Below are positions 1 to 12,007 of a stretch of 64,000 nt of DNA, piece by piece. Both the position numbers and the translations under genes were made by a program. The stretch covers positions 372,001 to 436,000 of the forward strand of contig JAWZYV010013550.1 of the NCBI GenBank assembly GCA_038373885.1, in the 5' to 3' direction. The DNA comes from Cheiracanthium punctorium. Lineage: Eukaryota > Arthropoda > Arachnida > Araneae > Cheiracanthiidae. The number at the start of each line of letters is the position of its first letter. Position 1 is the stretch's first letter. The notes under the pieces were generated by a model, which had not been told where the DNA came from, searched no databases, and worked only from the letters and a program-made list of their open reading frames with translations.

Positions 1-597
1 TTTTTCACAAGCACTAAAAAGAAATCATACATTGAAGAACGCTTTCTACTATATTTTTAAAGTTTTTCAGATCACAGTAAATAGTTCTATTTTAAAATAA
101 CTAAATCTTTAGAGGTATTTTTTTTTTTAATGCACACTACTCAAGTAGAATTTTTTTAAGAAAGATATTTATTGATTAAGTGGAGAAGTGAAAAAATAAT
201 TGAAAGCAACCTTCAACTTTTTCTTAAATTTTATTTAAACACAGATAAAGTACAATTTGAAACAGTATTCAAATTCAGTGTAAAAGTATCTGTACACACA
301 ATATTTCATGGAACAATGTAAAAATGCTTTTAACCTATTACAGGCCAATGTTCCCAATTGGCAACATCGAATTAAAAATTTATTCGAAAATGAAATTTTA
401 TCAATATTCACTTGAAAAAAATAGCAAATAAAGTTAAAACATAACAAGTTTTGAAGAAAAAGTTTATTTCTATCATTATCGAGAAACTGGGAAAAAAAAT
501 CATGAAAATAGCCATTTTCATAAATATTTACAGAGCTATCTTGATACAGAGTATATCGGAGGCGACGGCTGTGCGATGCATAATGGTATTGAGTATA
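1..597. other. AT-rich sequence without a gene
   Basis: I see no splice-framed coding segment, RNA gene or clear repeat here. Short open frames are low-complexity and AT-rich. Confidence 0.5.
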
Positions 598-1118
598 CAG
601 TATACCCTAACTCATTTGCGGTACACTGTTTGCGGCCCCGCATACTCGCGGATTTTGAGGTCAAAGTTTTTTTTTTTTTTTCGTTTATAATTTTGGCAGT
701 TTCGTGAATTTCTTAGGCCATTTTTTAGTTGAAAAACGCTTACATTCACCCTAACTGTGAATTTTTTTTTTTAATAACACAGTTAATAAAAAAAAATTAA
801 AAAAAGAGAGATGATACAGTATAACTGGTAAATACGTAATTTTAAAATTAACAATGTCAGTTAGGAGCTTTCGTTTCTCCTTCCTGCTGATTGGCTGCAG
901 ACGACGCACGTAACAACGACAACGTTTCATTTATCATTATACTACATTGTTACTGAATGAGTAAGACTGTCTTTAGAATGCGTTTGAGAAGAATATTTAA
1001 GCGTATATAATATCATACATATATAGGCGCTTTAAAACTGCATCAATAATTTGCGAATTTTTGGGACTCGCGGGAGGGAAAGGAAACGTAACTCCCGCGA
1101 ATAGCGGGGGTGATACTG
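598..1118. mobile_element. TA-flanked TIR element (Tc1/mariner-like, non-autonomous)
   Basis: The left end reads CAGTATACCCTAAC and the right end mirrors it as GGGGGTGATACTG. Both ends are flanked by TA (596-597 and 1119-1120), the usual target duplication of Tc1/mariner elements. GC-rich blocks sit next to both ends (GCGGCCCCGC on the left; CCCGCGAATAGCGGG on the right), unlike the AT-rich middle. No transposase frame is visible. Confidence 0.5.
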
Positions 1119-1388
1119 TAAATAAATGTAATATACCCCCCCCCTTTTTTTTTTTTTTACACAAGGCAAACCCAAAAATTATATCAGACATAGGTTCTAA
1201 AAGTAGCGATTAAAAAGGAAATAATTGAATATTATATTGGCTTCAAGTGATTTCTCTTTTCATTCCCAGAATTGACCAATTTTGGGGAGTAGCACGATGG
1301 CCATCGTACGGGAATTGCTGCCGTTGAATCTTTGGAAAAATGGAAGTAAATAGGTTAAGAAGCAGTATAAGCGCAAATAAGATGTCAG

Positions 1389-1940
1389 CAGGGCCTGATT
1401 ATGGCCTAGGCACAGTAGGCCCATGCCTAGGGCCCCAGATTTTTTATGGGGCCCCAAAAACCAAAAAGTAAGAATTTTTTTTTTACAAATTTAGAAAAAA
1501 ACAATTGCTAACAAAATAAGCTGAGGGTCCCAGACCCAAATGCGGGTCTACGATAACTATGGTGTTTTAAGGCGCGATAAAAATGATCTCACAATCCTTA
1601 CTTTTGATTATGCTTACGTTTGCTATATTATTTAACAAAAAAAAAAAAAATGCTGCCAAATCAGGATGTATAACTTGAAATATTCCATCATATTGTTGGA
1701 AATATGGCAGTTTATTGCTTACATGTAATTACAAAAAGTATTTTAATAACAGAAAAAAATTTAAATGTATACAGTCCCTTAAGAATTTAGATTTGAATTC
1801 ATAATTATTCTTCAATTTGCATAAATTTTGTACATACTAAAAATTTCACGGGGGGCGGCAGGGATAGTCATTGTTGGAGTTGGGGGGGGGGGCAAAATAA
1901 TGCTGTGCCTAGGGCCCCGAAGTACCTCAATCGGGCCCTG
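1389..1940. mobile_element. hAT-like MITE, CAGGGCC family
   Basis: It starts CAGGGCCTGATTATGGCC and ends CGGGCCCTG. Both ends carry a second CTAGGGCCCC motif, at about 1427-1436 and 1908-1917. The same end sequences recur at 13898-15839 and 22013-22178, where 8-bp target duplications are visible. Here the duplication is unclear (GTCAG appears on both sides). There is no coding capacity. Confidence 0.5.
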
Positions 1941-2410
1941 GTCAGAAAGTACTTCACAATTGTTGCGCACATTTACAATGACCTTTAAAGAATTTTTTTT
2001 TTTCGTTATTTCACGTTTTTTTTTTCTTTTGTTTAATCATAATTCTCTTTTAGCCGGATGAGCCGATTTTAATGCAGTTTGTTTTGCTTGAAAGCTGATT
2101 TAATAAAGATATCTTTTACTGGATAATAGCCACTTCTTTCTTTTCTTTTCTTTTTTTTAACCAGCTTGCTTTGCACTTGTATTGGAATCAAATTATTTAA
2201 AATTGATTTTTCCATCAGAACAAAAATAAACTTATTACCTATCCATTTTTGCATGCTTTATTGATCTAGTAAATAAATGTCCCGTATCAGTGCTTAGCAG
2301 TTTTGACAAGTCTACGTCTACAGTTAGGGAAAGCTTAAAATTTTCTGATGTAAAAAGAACAAATACACTTACCAGCAATTTTAAGCAGCTTTAAGGATTT
2401 AGAGTTTTTT

Positions 2411-2582
2411 GGTACTTACGTATTATCCCGGCGGTCTGCCAAGACGAGCGATTTTTCGCCAAGATAAATGCCGAACACAAGAAATTATTGATGGTTTGAA
2501 ATACGATTGGCAACAGTTTACCAGTACATTTGACGAAAAAATTGTTTGGCGGGTATGACCGCCGGGATAATACGTAAGTACC
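2411..2582. mobile_element. 172-bp palindromic-end MITE, copy 1
   Basis: The ends are near-perfect inverted repeats: GGTACTTACGTATTATCCCG on the left and its reverse complement on the right, followed inward by GCGGTC/GACCGC. A second copy with the same interior (ATACGATTGGCAACAG) lies at 63343-63513. No target duplication is obvious beyond the inverted ends. Confidence 0.75.
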
Positions 2583-5500
2583 GTTTTTTTTAATTCTTGT
2601 AAATACTAAAATCATATCACAAAGCTCTACTTTGAATTATTAAGACTGTTCAAGAAATTTAAAGACCTTCATTTGATCGCCCGTTACCAAAATTGTTTGA
2701 AAAAGTTTTATCTATTTTAATATTTAAAAAAAAGAAACGTTTGAGAACAGTGATAGGGTTTATTTATTTATTGTAACTCTTTAAAACCTGTAAAGAGACA
2801 TCTTAAAAATCAAGTGCCTGTCATGGCATAAGTATTTTAATTTACGATCGAAAATTTCTTTTCTTTTTTTTTTTTTTTTTTCTAATTGTACTACCAATGA
2901 TACTTTAACTTTGTGTCAAAAGATGGCAGCACCAAAATTATGCTTAAAAATTTCTATCAATAGTTTTATGTTATTTCTTTAGATGGCACTACCAGCGTAA
3001 TTTTAAAAACATGAAAGGATAAAATCCGTTGATAAAATATTATCTAATATTCTGCGGGAATCCATTAAAATGCGAGGAATCATGTCAAGATTTGAGAGAT
3101 TATTGTTCATCAAATCTTTCTATTTTTAAGATACAAACGACTGTCAAGCGTATTTACATTTGCTAATGTGTGATGTATTAGCTCCATGGATCCAGGAGCC
3201 GACTACTCAACACAGATGATTTCCGATTTTGAGGTTTTGGTTTAAGTTTCGGTTGTATGAAAAGGTACTACCGTGTGTTTTATAGAGGACAGCAATTGCA
3301 ATTGGGTGTAAAATTCCTGTTGCTACTAGCTCAGGCAGATATTTACAGGTAAAGTAAAATTATAATTATTTATTGTGTTATAGCAAGCGTAAACGAGGGA
3401 CACCTGCCTACAGGAGCGGAGGTGCCTTAGACACGGGACTTTTTAAGGGGTTCTAACGTGTATTCACACTCACAGTGATCCCTTTTCAATGATGATTAAA
3501 TAGCTAATATTATTTTAGAAGCATAATAATCTTATTAATGTGTAAACTGTTAGATATTAAAATTTTACAGAGGGGGGAAAAACATTTGCAGACACGTTCC
3601 TGAAATTCAATGCTCTATTCAGGCAAGTATCTAGAAAAACAAACAAACTCCATCACTATTATTTTGTTAACAAAATCGAAATTTCAGCGGGGGCCTGGAC
3701 CCTCCCCTTGAGTTCGTCCATGGTTCTATTCTACTGTAAATTGTTTATTCTATTTTAAATTTGGTCAAATTTAATGAAAAATACTTCTAATCGTTTTATA
3801 TTTTGTTTTCTATATTAATTTAACTATCATTTACTGTTTTTAAAATTTATTTAAAATCAAGGGTGTTGTTCGAATAAGCAGAATATCTTTCACGGTCTTT
3901 GTGGACAAATTAAAATTAACTAATTGAGCCAGTGACTCGAAAAAATTCAGAATGATTCTTCATAAGCTGCACTATATACCGTAATAAATGTGAAAAAAAA
4001 AGTGTTTTTTATGAATCTTTCTGAAAAATTTCTTCACCATGGAACTGCACACAAAAAATTTTCAAAGAGTAATACATCCTGCCATTTTTTTAAGAGAATT
4101 TTTTTAGAAAGTTTTGTTACTGTTACAGGTTTTTGATTACCGTGTATAGTACAGCTTGTAAAGAGAAATTTAGAAAGTTTTGAAGTTCTGTACATAATTA
4201 GTTTTTTGTATTTATGTTCCAAAATTGCATTTTTTCAAAAAACACCATCAATGATCTATAAAAGCAAATTCTGTTTCAAAAAAGTAATAGCTCACAGAAA
4301 TCATATAAATAAAATAAAAATGCGTTAATATTAAAAGAAATTTGAAATTTTGTGATTTATAAATGGATAAATAAGGGCAAAGAATTAGTGCATAGTAAAT
4401 AATTTAATATCTTATTCCATATTACATAAATTATTGCAGTATTAAAATAGCAATAAAATTTAATCAAAATATTTGTAAATAAACAAAAGAATGCCAAAAT
4501 ACAAAGATAAACGTGAACAGTGCAAACCTTAATTAGGTGCCTCCATCCTTAGGTTGCATAAATGATTTTGGTTCTCTGCACCTTCGCAACCCATACAGCA
4601 CATAAGCTTAAATCAAGTTTGACATTTCTTTGAATTTGACGCATTAATGCAAGCTTGACAGTTCAACTCATTCTAACGTGGCAGCAAGCTTGCAGGAGTC
4701 AAGTTGAATTGTCAAGTTTAAATACAGCTTGATTTAAGCTTGAAAATTGATACTCGCGTGATTTTTCCTTTTTAAAGGAGCGTTGATGGCACCATCTGTG
4801 AAAGAGGATGGACATTAATTGTTTAGCGTCCTAATATTTGCTGAAAGTTCGTAAAAGATGTGTTTTATTTTAACCAGTGCCATATTACCGACAGGGCAAA
4901 CGGGGCAACTGCCCAGGGCCTACAGATTTTAGGGCCCAAAAATCTTACATCTTACACTTTTGTAATTTTAAAATAAAATTACAAAGGATAAAAAAAAATT
5001 CAGAAGTTAAATAATTTTTTTAATTATAAAGTATGAACAATGAAAATAATTCAAATTTACATTTGTATAAATTAATTTTAACTTATTTTTAATTCTTCGA
5101 AGTGCTCTATATCGATATAGCATACCAATATGTAGGAAAATAACCACATTTGTAAAGAGAATTTTTAGCGTTAAAAAATAGCAAAATTTTTCAATTATAT
5201 TTTAAGAAATATTTACAAAAATGACTAAAGTGTTTGTATTCCATACATGTTAGCAACTGTGATATAGCATTTTGAAGTAACGTTTAACTATCTGTTTCTT
5301 TCATTTCAGATTACTTAACACAAAATTTGTGTTAAGTAAACCCATTCTATATTTCTAAATATGGAAATTCTTCAAAATAAAATACAATTATACTACGAAA
5401 TTAATTTCAAAATCAGTCGTTTGTCTTGATTTTGGCCAGCAGTATTGCTTCATGAGTGTTGCGGTACTGAAAGTTTTAAAACGTGTTTTTTTTATTTTAA

Positions 5501-5622
5501 TTTAATTTATTTTGATGCATCCCATGGAAAAATAAAAGAAACAAATAACACATCACCCACTTATCAATTTGGCGAGAAAACAGCGTGGTAAGTCACTTCA
5601 AACTTTAGTCATAGCTGCACAA
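2583..5622. other. Intergenic stretch with repeat fragments
   Basis: No gene is visible. About 3380-3470 matches the 3' module of the SINE-like repeats at 42.3, 56.5 and 58.4 kb (it shares AAGGGGTTCTAACG and a following TATTCAC). About 4606-4743 is an imperfect inverted repeat around AAGCTTAAATCAAG. Positions 4898-4936 resemble one end of the CAGGGCC hAT family. Confidence 0.4.
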
Positions 5623-5825
5623 GGCTATGGTGGTAGAATGGATAGCGTGCTCGGCTGCTAAGCCTAAGGGCCCGGGTTCTATCCCAGCGACGAACACTCG
5701 ATGGAAACAGATTAAATTAAATTGAAATTTCAGCGTAGAGGGGGAAAATGTGCGGAAAAATAAATTATGTGGGGTGCGTTAGCCAGCAAGCCCCCCGTGT
5801 ACTTAAAAAAATTTTTTTTTTTTAA
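5623..5825 (+). repeat. tRNA-derived SINE
   Basis: The 5' part looks like a tRNA. An A-box-like TGGTAGAATGG lies at 5631-5641 and a weaker B-box-like GGTTCTATCCC at 5675-5685. An imperfect anticodon-type stem encloses TGCTAA. A non-tRNA body of about 115 bp follows and ends in A- and T-runs. The poor B-box and the tail favour a SINE over a working tRNA-Ser gene. Confidence 0.55.
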
Positions 5826-5916
5826 TTTTTTAAGCTTGAAATGTAACTTAATGCAAGCTGGGCAAGTTCTGGATGTTTAGACACTTGTGTGCATTTACTG
5901 TATGCAGGTTATGTGC

Positions 5917-6364
5917 CAGAGACAGAAAAATCTCCAAAATATACGTGCCCGGTCGGGCAACCAAATTTTCTCTGTCTCAAAATTTTCTGAACCAAAATTT
6001 TCATGACTGAAAAATATTACTACATTTTATTGCTCTGTAAAGTAACTGGGGGGGGGGGGGATGTTGGGATTCTGTATTCTGTGCACACTACAGTTGAGTG
6101 GTATTGAGATTGCTGCTGGAGCATTTGATAAAATCACTGAAGTAAAAACGGAAATTTATTTTTCCCATACCAAATTTTGAAAAATGAAGGGCATTTAATA
6201 TGTATGTATGTATATATATAATTCTGTTTTTTAAAAGTAATTTATGAATCTCTTATGGTCTATTTTTCGTATGCCCGATCGGGCATGTGGCAATAAAAAA
6301 TGTATGCCCAGCTGAAAATTTTACATGCCCTGGGCATGTTGGGCTATAGATTTTTCTGACCCTG
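5917..6364. mobile_element. hAT-like MITE with CAGAGACAG ends
   Basis: The left end CAGAGACAGAAAAATCT mirrors the right end AGATTTTTCTGACCCTG. Flanking 8-mers TTATGTGC and CTATGTTC agree at 6 of 8 positions, as expected for an old hAT target duplication. The motif GCCCGGTCGGGC / GCCCGATCGGGC lies inside both ends. No ORF belongs to it. Confidence 0.55.
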
Positions 6365-6433
6365 CTATGTTCATTTATTTTTGGGCTAACGTTTCCAGTA
6401 AACAACATTAAGAACAAATATATAGTCCTATAG

Positions 6434-6896
6434 CATAGGTTCCTAACATGGGCGATAACGTCACCTTGTGGGTGTTTGAGGCTTTCAGGGGAGCAGTAAA
6501 AGACAGAGAAAATTAGGAGGTGTTGATATGGTACGGAGCGGCATGGGAAGATTAACCACATATAGTATAAAAAAGACTTAAAAATCACTCTGATAATTCA
6601 TTTCTATCATGTGTGCGAAAATTCACATATTTCGATGTGAGACTTTTCTGTTGAGAGAAAGAGATACCCCTCTAATATACCTCTCTAAAACTTTTATTCC
6701 TCTTTTTAAATGAAGAGGAAATTCAGTAGAGTTTCAATTCCAACAATATTCTATCTATTAGTAATTTTTTTATTTAATTTTGCTTTCACCATGCATTATG
6801 TACGCTTTTATTTCTCTGGTGTGGGTGGGGGGGGGGCGATATTGAAATAATCACTAGAAAAGGGGGCGCCAGTTCAAAAAAGGTTGGGAACCTATG
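6434..6896. mobile_element. hAT-like MITE with perfect 8-bp target duplication
   Basis: The ends are CATAGGTTCCTAAC and the mirrored GTTGGGAACCTATG. They are flanked on both sides by the identical 8-mer TCCTATAG (6426-6433 and 6897-6904), the hallmark of hAT insertion. An internal G-run follows TGTGGGTG. No transposase is visible. Confidence 0.8.
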
Positions 6897-7100
6897 TCCT
6901 ATAGTATAAAAATAATAATTTTGTTATATAACAACAGAGGAAAAACATAAGAAAAATTATGCTATTGTACATGCAGTGTTTGGCAAGCTTCATTGTGCTC
7001 AAATTCAACTATAGATCATGCATATCAGCATGTAAGGAAATATAATTATACATTAATATAAAAAACTGAAGTAAAGTTTCAATCATGCAACACAAAGTTA

Positions 7101-7233
7101 TTACTTTGTGGAAGGAATAAAACCAGCAAGTAGATTTTCGCCGCCTGTGTGTGATGCCCGTCTTGCCAACAAGACAAAACCGGCCTGCACAGTGCCATGG
7201 GCACATGCTCCATTTGCATCGCTGTAGTTGCAG
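7101..7233 (-). CDS. Possible 3'-terminal exon of an unrecognised gene
   Basis: On the minus strand a pyrimidine-rich stretch and CAAG acceptor are followed from 7233 by an open frame that ends in TAA at 7101. The last residues read ENLLAGFIPSTK, and the segment contains CAHGTVQAGF. It is far more GC-rich and codon-like than its surroundings, which is why I list it. I do not recognise the family. No exon in the correct phase could be placed upstream with confidence, although the minus-strand patch at 8.5-9.0 kb is a candidate. It could equally be a fragment of an old transposon protein. Confidence 0.3.
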
Positions 7234-8156
7234 CTTGACCATAAAACAGTAAGAAATGAATGCTTGCTTAAACAAAACTATAAATCTATACAAACTTACA
7301 TATCTATGCTTATAAGAAAAGTAATTATATTTTTGAAAAGCTGTTCATCTACACATGCCCAATATCCAAACAAATGAGCGATAAGCATTCAAGATTGGTG
7401 AGTCAAAATCAAAATTGGTTCAAGAAAACTGCTTTACACATTCTCACACATGTGACGTTTTATGATTGCTCAAAATCTATCTTCTGATTTTTTTTAATCA
7501 TATTTTGACCTAACACAGCTGATCAGATAAATCCATGCTTTGATTAGTATGAAAATAAAAAATTCACCATAACTTTCTTAATATTGTTACGATGCGCGAG
7601 CTATTAAAACATGTAATAAATAGATGAAATAATTTAAACCTTAGTTTGGCCGTGAAATAAGGTTTGAAATAATTGGACTCATTGTTATAAAGACCCATCG
7701 GTAATTTATTTTAACTCATAAAGTTATTTAAACTGTTCTAAATAAGTATAAAATAAAATTTGACATTGCGTTGTGCATTTTCTGACGAAAGAAATAAATG
7801 GATTTAAAGAAATAAATGGATTTAAAATATTAACTATAACAAATATTTATTAAATATAAAAATCTTATTTACATTTACAAAAATATTTAAACTGATCTCG
7901 AAAATGGCTTAATTTAGAACAATTAAATTATTATTGTTTACCAAAACACATTCTAACTACTTTAGCAATAATAAACAATATTATTAATTATTACAAATTT
8001 GTCACTCAAGATGGAAAGGATGGCAATTGGAAGTTTACCTGTAATCCGGTGCAGAGCAGTGATGATCATCTTTTAGATTTATTTTCTAAACACACTTATT
8101 TATAAATATCCACTAATGGTGATCACATATGTAAACTTTTGAAAATTCTTAATACA

Positions 8157-8249
8157 CTCTGAAAAATCTAAAAAAATCTCTGAAAATCTAATAAAATCTA
8201 CGGAAATCTGCTGAAATCTATGGAAATCTACTGAAATCTGCTGAAAGTT
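8157..8249. repeat. Short tandem repeat, about 12-bp unit
   Basis: Diverged copies of a 12-mer close to CTGAAATCTACG run for about 90 bp. The unit changes by single bases from copy to copy. Confidence 0.6.
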
Positions 8250-9012
8250 GCCTTCTCTGGCTGTGCAGTCCAGTTTTGCTCAAATCTTCGTCCCCCATTT
8301 TCTTCCCTAAACTCGTAAATAATTAGTTTAGCCACTCTGTGGCTCCTAATTCTCCTAAACCGACCAGTTACTAACTCTTTTGCCCGAAATTTACCTCTCT
8401 CTAACTTGCCATTGGTCATTCCTCAAATCTCAAACTTTCTCATTGGATTTGTACAGCCTTATCGTCAACACCTCCATGTTTTTCTTAAATTTTATTTTCA
8501 ATTTTTCTCCCCTTGATGTTTATTATATGTTTTCCTTTTCTGAAGCTTTGCCTACGAATTCTCACCGACCAACATCAAAAGCTTCCCGCAAATTGGCCGC
8601 TGACGTCTTGACCACAAAGGTCAGGCATTCAATGGCTCCCGCTTCTGTCGCGGTTGCTCTTTTGTAAAACTGCAAGGCGTCCCGCGATACACAAAAATGA
8701 TTTCTAGCTAGCGGACATTCGTTTTTCCCACTCTTTTCAAAGAACGCCAAAAGATGAAATTTATATGTTCGACTTTCACCAAGATTTCTTTTAACTCTTC
8801 CGAGCGCAACGCTTAAAATTATTAATAAATTTCCTGTCCTGACATTTAGCTGAAGTACACTTTTCTATGATATCAATGACTTTTGCACGTGCATGAATTC
8901 CATTCCTTCCAACATTATCCCTTATTCTGTTCAATTCCGTATATTTTTGAGACTTGCTTTTATTAAACTCCTGACGCAACTTTTGTGCTAAATTCTTTTG
9001 AGAATACCGCAT
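8228..9012 (-). pseudogene. Unrecognised minus-strand coding-like patch, frame-broken
   Basis: Three open minus-strand stretches follow one another. The first runs 9012-8791 from ATG and contains KYTELNRIRDNVGRNGIHAR; it is basic and probably helical. The second runs from about 8790 to 8562 in another frame and contains the stretch RDALQFYKRATATEAGAIE. It ends at a GGTCG|GTGAGA donor-like site. The third runs 8419-8228. Base composition is richer in GC than the flanks. The first stretch ends in a stop just before the second begins in a different frame, so a single intact exon is excluded. I recognise no domain. It may be a decayed transposon protein or part of a split host gene together with 7101-7233. 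Confidence 0.25.
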
Positions 9013-9298
9013 GTTTTTAGTCGACCTTCAGGTGGTCACTAATGAACGGTTTTTAACACCTGCAGATTTTTCTGGAATCGCGCTTTCTTAATAAAGGCTT
9101 TTTTATCTGCATTGGGGCTGTATACAAATTTCTGCACATTACCTACAGGCTCAACCTAACAATCTGTTTACTACCTTAAGATAAAATTTGTGATACTGAT
9201 GGTTTTGATGTGTTATGTATTAATAATCTTGGTCTGACTGAGAGAGAAACACCTTGAGCTCAGGCCTTTGAAATTGAGCCTGAACTCATCTGTATAAA

Positions 9299-10742
9299 CA
9301 GTAGACCCCCCCCCCCATAATACGGGTTCATTCAACATGGATCCCTAGAACACAGCAAAAAAATTGTGATCAGGTTCCCTATAAGAGACTCATTTCTCAT
9401 CTGCTTTTTCTAATTGTGGTGTAGGATTAAACAAACGTATCTGAAAAAAATTTAGTATGATTTATTTTATTCTACTTCAAATTGAGAAAGAAAATGTTTT
9501 ATTAAAATAAATCTGCGAATTTAAACCCGATTAAATTTAGGGGAAGTGCATATCAGTTAAATTTGGTGCATATGTAGTATCAAGTAAGCAGTATGTCAAG
9601 TTTATTACTCTTTCACGCTGAAATGGTTTGACAGATTTGGATGAAATTTGGAATAAAGACAGTTAAGTACTGGATTAACTTATAGGCTACTTTTTATCGT
9701 GTGGGAAAAAAAAAAACACTTCCTATAATATACAAAAAATCAATCTTTTATATATATATATAAAAAAAAATACAATTTTTTTTTTCTTTACAGAGCAGTC
9801 AACAGATGGTGCAAACTTATAGAATATGCAGTTTTTAATAAATAAAATCGTCTGCTATGTCTGGATAAAGAATACACTTGAATAAGTTTTCCCTTCTGAT
9901 GTGGATTTATAAGTGGACTTCGAGCCAAGCACACAAATCTGAAGTACATGTTACACAAACAAACAAACAAAAAATAAAATTTTGAAACTTTCATTCAGCT
10001 CGAATTGTGCATTTTTCTGTGCATCTTTTACCCCCATTTCATTTCTATTATATTACATCCAGAAAAGGATGTTAGAAATATCAATTTTAATTTTGTTTAA
10101 TCACACTCATGAATAATGATACACTTTCCAACTTAATAGAATAAGGAAAGAAAATAGGGAAGACGCCTGGATTATGATACGCTTTTAATGTATAGCACTT
10201 TAGTGCATATTTAGTCTGAAAGTGTTTCAGATTTTCTTACATTTTTTCCCTTTCCACTTTTTGATAATGGCCAATATATCTAGAAGCTTTTCAGAATTAC
10301 TATACGATGAAAATGATTTGTATCTTTTTGTAGGTTTTTATCATTAAACCATCTTATTTTTGTAGCCAGGGGCGGCCCAACACGGTAAGCATCGCATCGG
10401 GGCACAGGCATCGAGGGGCGTCATTTCGAACTCAAAAACTAAGTAGAGCATAAAAGGGGACGTCTTTTTTTACATTAGCAGGGGGGGCCACTTATCTAGG
10501 GTAAATTCCATTCAGTCTGAGAGATTTCACTGCCATGGAAGCTGGTGAGAAACAGGATTCACTCTGAATAAGATTTATTAAGATGGCGAGCCAAGTGGTT
10601 GCCGGAGCCTGCTAGTATGAAATAAATTGTTTAAATAAGGTGTGCAGTGACTGAACATTGTGGTTTACACTTCAAGTGGAGCATAGCTCAGGACCCATAC
10701 AACACGGAACGTATCTACCGTGTTATGGGGGGGGGTCTACTG
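9299..10742. mobile_element. TIR element with CAGTAGACC ends (Tc1/mariner-like)
   Basis: The left end CAGTAGACCCCCCC (with ATAATACGG inside) mirrors the right end GGGGGGGTCTACTG. TA follows the right end, while the left flank is AA. The motif GGATCC / GGACCC lies inside both ends. No transposase survives. Positions 10373-10520 carry a fragment of a second family (GGGGCGGCCC, also at about 13425). The element ends about 140 bp before the first MATH exon. Confidence 0.5.
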
Positions 10743-10927
10743 TATTGGATTATAATATGCATATTTATTTAACATATTGAAGAAAACTTTGCATGCAATT
10801 TAATGAACTCCATGTCAGATTTTGTCTAGGAATTTAAAGTCATCTTTACGTGAAATTAATTTTTTGTCTTTTGTTTGCTTTAGCTAGCAGCACAGTCTAC
10901 TTTCGTCTATGGATATTCAACATAACA

Positions 10928-11381
10928 ATGCCCTACGGAGAAGTTGTTGGTCAGTTAGATAATACAGGAGGTCATATCGACTTTGAGTGGAAGATTACCA
11001 ATTTCATATTATTGTCGAAAGTGGTGAATAAATGTTACTGTAGCCCCATGTACTTCTTTCACGATGCATCCTGGTACCTTAGACTGCATCCGAATGGTCA
11101 GGCATTCGATTCCTCAGAAGGATACATCGGAGTGTATCTCATGAGAGGAGATTCGGGCCCTCCTGTATCTGTGACCTATAGTCTCTTTCTAAAGAGGACA
11201 GATGGCAGGGAAGAAATAGCGAAAGACGAGAAGAAAAGATTTAACAAGAAAGATTGTGGATGGGGAAAAGGCGAAAGTATACGAAGATCAAAAGTGATCA
11301 AATCAGCATCTGAGTTCTTGCCATCAGGAGATCTCACAATAGTCTGTTTTCTGAAGTGTGATGAAACACGAGGAGTCAGAG
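10928..11381 (+). CDS. MATH-BTB (TDPOZ / speckle-type POZ-like) protein, exon 1
   Basis: This exon encodes residues 1-151 of a predicted 358-residue protein. Such proteins act as substrate adaptors for cullin-3 ubiquitin ligases: the MATH domain binds the target and the BTB domain binds cullin-3. The MATH domain fills about residues 17-148, starting at DFEWKITNF (18-26) and containing WYLRLHPNG and SVTYSLFLKR. The chosen start is the in-frame ATG at 10928. The frame is open further upstream, but an acceptor-like tract ending TTTAG at 10883 suggests an untranslated leader from a further 5' exon that I cannot place. The exon ends at G|GTGAGT (phase 1). Length and order (MATH then BTB) fit the family, which is expanded in spiders. 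Membership is clear; the exact start and targets are inferred. Confidence 0.85.
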
Positions 11382-12007
11382 GTGAGTATCAAAGCAGAAT
11401 GTTCATAATTTTTTACACAGTAAATAAAAAAATAAAAAAAATTACTGTTATTAAATAATTAAAACTTATGTACAAAATAGTTAATCATTCCTTCACATAA
11501 CTAATTTTAAGCTGATACAGGCGGTCATACAGCTGATACAGGTGGTCCAGAATTATGCAGCACAATTGTAAAAGGTGGATTGTGTTCATAAAAAATGATG
11601 TTCAAATGTTACTTAAGTTTCAAACCATGCTTTTCTGAAACTCAACTGTTTTTTACCAAAAAATTCTGATTTAAAATCCGACACTATACATTGTTTTTCA
11701 TTTCAAACAAATTTTCAGAAAATAGAATAATTTATTATGAATGTTAATAAAGAAAGTGCACTTCACTAGTAGATATTTAGGATACCTCACACTCCACCGA
11801 AAAGGATGGACATAACATTTATAGTTATTTTACAGGGTCTTTCAAAATTACATGAGTAGTAATACAACTTTTTGAGATTATGTCCAAAACCCCCAACATT
11901 TGGCAACTGCTAATAATACATCACCAAATTTAGTGGCAAAAAATGACACCTTAAAATTGATTTTATCTCTATTTCATAATGTTAATTAGTTATATTCTAA
12001 TATTAAC

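Noticed and set aside
5623..5700. Functional tRNA-Ser(GCT)
   Set aside because: The B-box and anticodon stem are imperfect, and a repetitive body with an A/T tail follows, which fits a SINE.
6253..6588. 111-codon minus-strand ORF
   Set aside because: It straddles the border of two separate MITEs (ending 6364 and starting 6434), so it is a chance open frame.
10850..10927. Upstream extension of the MATH exon that looks like a signal peptide
   Set aside because: It would need a GTG start, and the hydrophobic stretch is the pyrimidine tract of a splice acceptor read as protein.
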